Positions 57,190-64,000 of a stretch of DNA of 64,000 bases are shown here, piece by piece. Positions within the stretch are counted from its first letter, which is position 1, and every line of letters begins with the position of its first letter. The DNA is from Hermatobates lingyangjiaoensis (Eukaryota > Arthropoda > Insecta > Hemiptera > Hermatobatidae). The DNA lies in contig JAPFBL010000165.1 of NCBI GenBank assembly GCA_026182355.1, forward strand, positions 124,001 to 188,000, written 5' to 3'. The notes beneath the pieces are model-generated. The model was not told the origin of the DNA and did no database searches. It was given only the letters and a program-made list of their open reading frames with translations. The position numbers and the translations under genes are program-made.

Positions 57190-58588
57190 ATAATTATAAA
57201 ATGATAATATTTATAGCAATAAAATCATTTTACAGAAATATGATTGCACTAAAAATAAAATAAGTTTCTCTTGAAAAAACATAAACATAAATTTATGTTT
57301 CAAATTAGGTGCTATATTCAAATGGTGCGTCATGTTTCTATTGGCGGAAAAAGACAGACCTATACGTCAACAATTAATTCTGTATTACTCACTAAAATTT
57401 GTTGTAGAGTTAATTATATATCAATATTTCAATGCTTGTATAGTTTTGTAAATCGCGACTACAGTTCCTTGTTTACTTTTGTACTTTTAAATATCATTTA
57501 CCTGAAGAAATCAGTGGAGTGGTTTGTTGTCGATACTTGTGGTTGACTGGTTTAAGAAATTGCAACCGTACGGATTAGAAACATACTCTGCCAAACCAAA
57601 TAGACAAAATATCACTTTTTAATATGGATGCATATTAAGGAATCAGTTTGGCATAAAGAAGTCTCCTGTAATTTTAAATCTCTCAGTTTTCATCCATTAT
57701 TTTATTATTATTCTTAACAGCTACCAAAGTTTCACAGATATACGTGACATTATCAAGATATTTCAAAGGTTCTGTTATGTGTTTTATTAGTTGTATTGTT
57801 GCAAAATTAGATTAGAAAGTTATAATTCTTCCAATTTACTGTTTTTGCAAGCTCGACACTGCTCGGGGACATACGTATTAGTATTCAATAGCGTTTTCTT
57901 CAGTCAAGAACGCCTGTCTGGTTACTAATTTTCATAAATAGATTACTAAAGGTTAGACTTTTCAATACATCGCTGTAGTTATTTTTTCATAAAATGCTTT
58001 TTTCTTTCATTATTATACTTTTTAATATTCTTCTCCTATTTTTATTGCTTAAGATAATAGTTTTACATATTCTTCATAAACATCATCGGGTATTTCTTAA
58101 TGAACATAAAATGCATAACTGTTTTAAATTCATTTATTTTTTTAAAATCGCGTCAAGTAATTCAATTGAACCCATTTTTCATAAATATCATATGTCTCTT
58201 TTTTAGGAAGTTTATCTGAAAATCTGCCATTTTTAAGATACCTTAAAAGATCATTTGTTGTTTGTTTCCAACGCCAAAAGTAGTTATCACATACGTGTAT
58301 AACTGTTTTTGTAACTAATCTGGTTAGGAGCTTTATCAGTTTCTTGAGAAAATAAATAGCCTAAGTTAAAAACAATCTTGATAGAGAATTCAAACGTTGT
58401 TTAAAAATAGTGTAATTGAAGGGTCGAGAGAGAAGGATATAACTCCTTATTATGAGGGTTGTGGTTTTATGTTATGAACTTAAGACAAAATGGTTACAAA
58501 GAGTGGAGACGTTGCGGATTGGGTATTACATTGAGAATTATAATTAGTAGCAGTTTGTTTGTGTTTCTTATTAGTAAACCTGAAAGAA
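57190..58588. other. AT-rich, no supported feature
   Basis: Chance frames of 70-91 codons with AT-driven composition. Confidence 0.4.
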
Positions 58589-58589
58589 A

Positions 58590-58891
58590 GGTCCAGTCAA
58601 CCCAGTAGCCACCTACTTTAATCTGGACTATTATACCTGGAGTTCAATACCCACCCTGGCTCTCGATTTATTGACGAAGGAGGTGAAAAAAGCTGAGTTC
58701 GTCGTTTCTCGGACAGGATGTTAAGCTCTTATACAATCTCAGGCATTGATTCCTACTCTAAATACACTTGGCTTAGACCAAATTTAGGACTCCCATTTAA
58801 GAATGTTCATTTTGTGATATCACAAAGGGCCAATGATTGGCCTATGTGTGTTCTCTCGTCAGACAGCCACTGCAACCTAACCTAACCTAAC
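58590..58891 (+). mobile_element. tRNA-derived SINE, old
   Basis: Head degraded (B box gagttcaataccc), body with ctcgatttattgacg, aaatttaggactccca, tatcacaaagggccaatg, and an intact (CCTAA)n tail. No target-site duplication could be recognised. Confidence 0.8.
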
Positions 58892-59420
58892 GATACCTGG
58901 AGGAATAGCATTGCTGTTTAAACAACTCCTTAAGCCTGCAGTATGGAGCAGTATTAATGTAATAATGTAGTATTTTCTTTAATGATAACTCAGTAATACA
59001 ACTACATAGGCTATAAAAATATTTTTATATAAAACAAATTGTCAGAATGCAGAAAATGTTTACATACGAGTAGTTTATTGATTTTACATTAATCTTAAGT
59101 TAAGTACATCTCATTCCACATCATATTGATTTAAATCATTTCAAACTCTATTTGTTACTGTTCTCTGGGAAAGACATAAGGATACTTTAAGTATCACTGG
59201 TTCATTCTTATGTCAAAATTATAACAACCGAAACCTTTTTCACAAAGTATTCAATGATATTAGAAAATGGATGTTGAAATAATCATTATACTATCAGTTC
59301 AAATAGTACAATAAATTATAAGTATGCTGTAAATTAAATATTAATTTTGATAGTTCTGTACCATCCCATTGTACCGAGTTTTGACGAAATATCAGTATCT
59401 TAACACAAATATTTTTAAGT
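58892..59420. other. AT-rich, no supported feature
   Basis: No frame, repeat or motif that I can support. Confidence 0.45.
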
Positions 59421-59426
59421 ACGAAC

Positions 59427-59657
59427 CTCTTTAAGAATAAGTGATAAGTGTGTGAACTTGAGATCGTCTTTAACCTCATCTGTTGCTTGTTGCAAAGGTA
59501 ATCCTAGTTTTCTGATGAAATCCAAAGGATGAAAGTGTTCTTTTAAAGCTATTTCTTCTTTACGCTGAATAGGAGGATGCTTGAAGCTTACTTCTCCGAA
59601 ATATTGATGTTGACGAGTTTCATTCATTAAAATATTCCTTATATTTATTAAATCTAT
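59427..59657 (-). CDS. Candidate internal host exon, phase 0-0
   Basis: Minus strand: a strong T-rich tract ends in TTTTTTAG (AG at 59658-59659). Then 77 complete codons, to AAAGAG|GTTCGT at 59427/59426. The frame reads GEVSFKHPPIQRKEEIALKE, then HFHPLDFIRKLGLPLQQATD and EVKDDLKFTHLSLILKE: charged, helix-like and free of AT bias. The donor is not ideal (GTTCGT). Exact multiple of three with phase 0 at both ends supports an exon. Family not recognised. Confidence 0.45.
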
Positions 59658-59659
59658 CT

Positions 59660-62600
59660 AAAAAACAAAAGAGAATAATTCAATTTTAATCATTCTTCTG
59701 ATTCATACTGTTTTATTATTTAATATAATACATGAAGCTGTAAGAAAATGAATAAATCCATTCATTTGTTAGAAATATGTATTTTAAAGAGGTATTATGC
59801 CTATGTGATTGTTCATTCACCTGTATCTATGATCAAAGCCATGTAAAGGGATAAGTAAAAAAAATCCCCCCCCCTCACCCAAAGGTACAATTGTGTTTCG
59901 GGTGTAAAATAAATAATGCCGATCCTGTTGAGAGTGCTTCGGCTTTATTCTACTCTAAATGAATCAACACTGATGTCACTGAATTCTTTTCATCTTTTGT
60001 ACAAATTAGGTAGACACGCCTGTTATTAAGTATCAGTCTCACTCGTTCTCTCTGCTCTCTTTTTATCACTCTCTCTTCTTTACACTCTAAAACAACGTTT
60101 ACATGAAGCGAAAATTGAGTAACGTTGATACTTTCAACGTTTTTTATCTTCTATTGAACAAAAGTGATTAAAACTTGTGTGTAACATCAGTTAGAACATA
60201 TGTTGCCAAACCATTAGATTATAACGACAAACGATAAACGAATATATACGCGCACTATAGTGCACGTCGTAACTGGCAGTTCCAGACCAAAGGCCATCTA
60301 CTACTTGATTACTGTGCTACTATAACTTGGAATGTCAGTAATTTATGTCAGATATTAAGTTCGCCTATACAGTAATGATCTATTTGCGGTCATGTGGTCT
60401 TGTTAGTCATGGTTTTCAGTGTTTTTAGTCATGAGTTGGAAAGTAGTCAGATAGTCAGTGGATGAAGTAATTGTTCAGTGAGGTTGAGGAAGGAAGGATG
60501 GTGGATTGAGAGTTTGAACAAGGAGGTTCAGATGAGTAGGTAGTTTGTTGTCTTCATTGATATAACTATTGAAGACGGGTGATATAACTATCTATGGATT
60601 CTATTTTCAAATCATAGTAAATATCAACATTACGGGCTTACTAAGAAGCCGTGGCTATAAGGAGGGTGCACTTACTTTGAACAATATGAATACAAGCCTT
60701 GTTCGTTGGTTTAGCTCGTTATAGTGTTTACAAATGACAAAGATTGAATATTACTTAATAATATATAATGAACTACTTTATTAAATTATTACATGATATA
60801 TCCATGATTTCTTATTTCTTTTTACCAAAAATTAATATGAATTAAAAAATGTTCTTATTTCATTTATTTGTTCATAAAAATATTCAAAAAAAATTATGAT
60901 ATACACAGGCAACTAATTACGGTAGTTGAGTGATCCGGAAGATGACTTGAGATGACTGGAGGTATGAGAAACTAGGAGAAAAGCGGTTGGCTACTATTTT
61001 TATTTCCTAAAAGAAATAGTAGGCCGGAGAGGTTGGAAGTTGTCAAAAGTGCAATGGGGATGTTTAGGCCTTTGAAACTGGTACCTACTCTGAGGCTGAG
61101 CTCTGGCCCAGGGCAACGGAATGGACGACCAAATCCTTATCGATATAGGTAGTCCATAAACGAATTGATTTAGTACGTGTCAACCACTATAAAAACGCAA
61201 TGGCCCTAGAAGGGTATAGTAACATTATAAAATAAAAAAACATTAAATAAATATTCCTAAAAAATACTCCTAACAGTTTGATGAAAAAAAATTATTTTCT
61301 CTATTCAGAAAATATATAAAAAAATATATTTTCTATAACGTGACTTTGACAAAAAAGACATAGGTTACGCTCTTTACCGCACTATTTACTTCGAATTTAA
61401 TGATAACTATGCTAAACGGTGCAACTAATATTCAATCTTCAGTTTAACCTTTTACATTTTTTTGCACATGGACTATTTATGTAACCTAAAAATTATGAAA
61501 CAGTTTGATGACGGCAACACAACGTTCTATTAATCATTTCTTTTGTCAGTACGTCAGAGTACTTTAGAGGTTTCTTTAAGTGTTTTAGGTGGGAAGAGAG
61601 GCCGGATAAGTTGGATGAATACATTGAAATTTAACGTTATATTAATATTTAACTTTATTCAATATTTAAACACCCAACTATTAATTAAAAATTATAATTT
61701 CATACTCAATTAATTATTAATATGCTTATTTTTACTAATAAAAAACACAACTATTTGAGGTTTTCAGGGTAGTTTTGGTTGTTTTTAGTGGTGAAGTCAG
61801 TTATTATTATTCTTATATCATATGGAAAAATTGACTTAAGATATCAAGAAATTGATATTCGATCTAAAGTTTATAAATAATTCGACATTTGATCGTGGAC
61901 CACTGAATTTTATGTACGATTATTCAAATTGAGAAAGTTTGCAAATAATAGGAACGTATAATTCTTAATTTATTGATAAATTGAAACTATTTCTATACTA
62001 GGTAAAATATTGAATAAGTAAACTGTTGTAACAAAAGGATTATAGTTGGTGGTGACATTACTGCATTTTGATTGACATTGCTTAGCATTGCTGATTGAAA
62101 GGCTTCCAGCCCTATAATGAATGACCTCTCGTCATTACTTAGCAATCAGTAAAGTGCTATTCAATCAATCAATAAGACCGATTTAGGTTCATGCTTAATA
62201 AGCCATACCTGTGAGCTTTGCACAATCAATACCTCTTCCATGGTGAACGATCACGCAACAATTAAATCAAATCTTGCTATATTAATATCATATGTAAAAA
62301 AATTTAGGTCAAACGGAAAAGAAATATGTAAAACCATCCATCCAGTATTACTACATGTAGCATAAAATCAAATTAACTTCTAATCAATTAAATTTTTTGT
62401 TTATTCAATGTAGTAAAATTTTTTTTTTGCTAATTATGACAAAATGTTATATGTTTTTGCTTTTGTAGTAATAATTAGAACTTTGAACAAACTTCTTACT
62501 CTGAGTAGGGTATTTTTATATAATCCAAAATTCGAAATTCATAGATAATATGGTAGGATTACTTTCACCATCTATGTTGTTGAAATTGAGAACTGAATCA

Positions 62601-62700
62601 TAACCCTTGATTATAGGGGCTTAAAATAAATATGAAGACGTTAAAATCACAGATTATATTTAATATGACAAGAATATTTTCACAATTTATGTGAAAAATT
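59660..62700. other. No supported feature
   Basis: AT-rich. Notable only for a C run (59866-59874) and GC-richer, gene-less stretches at 60420-60560 and 60940-61180. Confidence 0.4.
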
Positions 62701-62702
62701 TG

Positions 62703-62780
62703 GGGCCAGGGTGACTCAGTGGATACTTACTCGTTTATGGATGGGTAGGTCCGGGGTTTGAATCCCATATCTGTTTGAAT
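62703..62780 (+). mobile_element. tRNA-like SINE head fragment
   Basis: gggtgactcagtggatactt (A box region) and ggggtttgaatccc (B box), then no SINE body; could instead belong to another SINE family. Confidence 0.5.
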
Positions 62781-62822
62781 GTGTTTATTGGATAGGAATA
62801 TTACACTGTTCTTTACTATAAT

Positions 62823-63155
62823 GGCACGAGGAGGAGTTAGCCATTTGGCAAAGTACTCGCCTCTGAACTTGTAAATCCGGGACTCATACCCAATCTGGCT
62901 TTCGATACATTCACGCAGGAGGTGAGTCAAAGTCTGAGTACATCTTCCCTAGAAGAGCACGTTAAGCCATGGCTCCCGAGCCCGTACTATCTCATGGAAC
63001 TCGTTAAAGTTCCCTACCCTTAATACACCTAAGTTAAACCAAATTTAGGACTCACAACGTAGAATGTCAATTGTATGATATTACAAAGGTCTAATTTCGA
63101 CCTAAGCGTGTTCCCTCTTATGGCTACGACTGCATCCTAACCTATCTCATCTAAC
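62823..63155 (+). mobile_element. tRNA-derived SINE, old
   Basis: Starts gaggaggagttagccatttg, with gtactcgcctctgaact, body blocks gcacgttaagcc, aaatttaggactc, and a degraded tail cctaacctatctcatctaac. No clear duplication. Confidence 0.75.
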
Positions 63156-63162
63156 TACTCTG

Positions 63163-63225
63163 GAGATCATGATAGCCAAGTGGCTCGTGCGCTTGCCTTT
63201 AGACTAGAATCTACTACTTTAACTA
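63163..63225 (+). mobile_element. Third tRNA-like SINE head, partial
   Basis: gatagccaagtggctcgtgc then gcttgcctttagactag resembles an A-box region; the B box is not clear. Confidence 0.35.
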
Positions 63226-63294
63226 TGTTAGATCCATTTATTGGATCTAATACTACGGATCTAATACTGACACATTTTTTTTCAAAAATAAAAG

Positions 63295-63412
63295 TATTCG
63301 TGATGAACAATTTGAGTTTATAAGTGTGTTTTTTTACCCTCTTTGTTACTTTTCTTCGATTTTGAATTCACATTGTGTCCAGTTTAAATCATCTTTCCGA
63401 TTTTAAAGTATA
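63295..63412 (+). repeat. PLE-type terminal fragment, family E
   Basis: tttgagtttataagtgtgtt and gtgtccagtttaaatcatc match the region after the ribozyme in the right palindrome arm and its flank (44398-44490). The ribozyme core itself is missing. Confidence 0.55.
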
Positions 63413-63551
63413 TAAAAGCTAAATTATCTCTAACCCACATCTGTTCTACAGACTTTCCAGTTATTCAAAATGGTCCAAACCTCGAGAAAGTGAAAACACC
63501 ATATAATAGTATATATCAATGATCAAACCACAATAAGAAATGGGAAAACAA

Positions 63552-63594
63552 GACTAAGATCTTTCAACCGTAACAAGCGGTCTTCGTCAGAGTC
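63552..63594 (-). ncRNA. Hammerhead ribozyme-like motif, family C, left arm
   Basis: Minus strand: stem I GACU/AGUC (four pairs, 63591-63594 with 63552-63555); CTGACGA is the complement of 63584-63590; stem II ACCG/CGGU plus a flanking A-U with one bulged G; GAAA is the complement of 63562-63565; palindrome AGAUCU; cleavage base U. Confidence 0.7.
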
Positions 63595-63603
63595 AAATAC
63601 CCA

Positions 63604-63644
63604 ACTCTGACGAAGACCGCTTGTTACGGTTGAAAGATCTTAGT
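63604..63644 (+). ncRNA. Hammerhead ribozyme-like motif, family C, right arm
   Basis: CTGACGA 63607-63613; GAAA 63632-63635; AGAUCU 63635-63640; predicted cleavage after U 63641; stem I ACU 63604-63606 with AGU 63642-63644. One pair shorter than the left-arm copy because the spacer interrupts it. Confidence 0.68.
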
Positions 63645-63741
63645 CTTGTTTTCCCATTTCTTATTGTGGTTTGATCATTGATTGTTATTTCACGTGTTTA
63701 TGTGAAAGCTTTTTAACAGTATATTTATATATATATATAGT

Positions 63742-64000
63742 TAACACATGAAAGAGAAAAAACAAATAAAGATACACACAAAAGACTCACAACGATATTT
63801 CGACAGTCGTCGTCATCGGGTAGAAGTAGTCCCTTTGAGTAGCTGAAGCTAACTGAGAGGTAGACCGAATGCAAACGAACACGCACGCACTCTGTCAGCC
63901 GTCCTAGGTAAGCTACTAACTACAGAGAGAAAAATAACTAAAAAGAACAAATAAAAGCAAATAAAAATAACAGAAGGAGAAGAATAGTAAATGAAGCAAT
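63742..64000 (-). mobile_element. PLE-type 3' end, family F, running off the window
   Basis: Starts right after a TA tract. Minus strand shows a ribozyme motif near its end (63786-63822), preceded by GC-richer DNA and then an A-rich (T-rich in element sense) 3' UTR like those of the other PLE copies. Any ORF would lie beyond 64000. Confidence 0.6.
63786..63822 (-). ncRNA. Hammerhead-like motif, family F, one core change
   Basis: CCGATGA (complement of 63813-63819) in place of CTGATGA; one C; stem II GAC-GACU-GUC; GAAA (complement of 63798-63801); AUAU palindrome; C as cleavage base. Stem I is short. Confidence 0.55.

Larger units (their letters stand above)
63517..63680. repeat. Perfect family C foldback, 77-bp arms
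   Basis: Arms 63517-63593 and 63604-63680 are exact inverted copies around a 10-bp spacer (caaataccca). Each arm carries a complete ribozyme-like motif. TA-rich DNA lies on both sides (before 63517 and at about 63720-63739). No protein coding. Confidence 0.92.

Noticed and set aside
62703..63225. True tRNA genes
   Set aside because: A- and B-box-like sequences are parts of SINE heads; no cloverleaf with paired acceptor stem can be drawn.

Overview
The window is AT-rich, repeat-dense nuclear DNA from an invertebrate, most likely an arthropod. The evidence is a tRNA-derived SINE family ending in (CCTAA)n, which is the complement of the TTAGG telomere repeat common in insects and other arthropods. 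It also holds R1/TRAS-like and other non-LTR retrotransposon remnants, a mariner 5' end, a Helitron helicase remnant, and many Penelope-like element (PLE) pieces. I see no complete gene, tRNA, rRNA, CRISPR array or bacterial-type operon. The host coding content I can support is one partial repetitive open frame at the left edge (3-581) and a few isolated, low-confidence exon candidates (23014, 25756, 34578, 52037, 59427). The rest reads as intergenic or long-intron DNA.

Layout. 0-4.5 kb: repetitive Asn/Gln-rich protein end, then a decayed tandem repeat. 4.5-16.9 kb: SINEs with target-site duplications, a minus-strand ORF1-like retrotransposon remnant with a 43-bp tandem array on its 5' side, a non-LTR ORF2 tail with an in-frame duplication, and several foldbacks. 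18.3-21.6 kb: two non-LTR ORF2 C-termini, minus and plus. 24-24.95 kb: a 34-36-bp satellite. 27.6-30.6 kb: ribozyme-bearing repeats and a near-perfect foldback. 36.3-45.1 kb: a PLE-rich block with three different PLE ORF C-termini and at least six hammerhead-like motifs. It includes a ~1.3-kb near-perfect palindrome, and the elements from 42.4 kb onward are separated by (TA)n tracts. 46-59 kb: Helitron, mariner, further PLE ends and low-information AT-rich DNA. 62.7-64 kb: SINE heads, a perfect 77-bp-arm foldback and a PLE 3' end running off the window.

Main result. At least a dozen short segments fit the hammerhead ribozyme core (CUGANGA, stem II, GAAA, NUH cleavage site, flanking complementary stem I). 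In every family, stem III is reduced to a 4-6-nt self-complementary sequence (ACGCGU, AGAUCU, AAUU, AUAU, ACAUGU, ACCGGU). Three of them lie about 90-490 bp downstream of PLE ORF C-termini. This matches the published association of minimal type I hammerheads with PLEs and retrozymes. What looks locally unusual is the number of families, their arrangement as head-to-head foldbacks, and their repeated insertion into (TA)n microsatellites. All calls are by eye; no database search or folding program was run.
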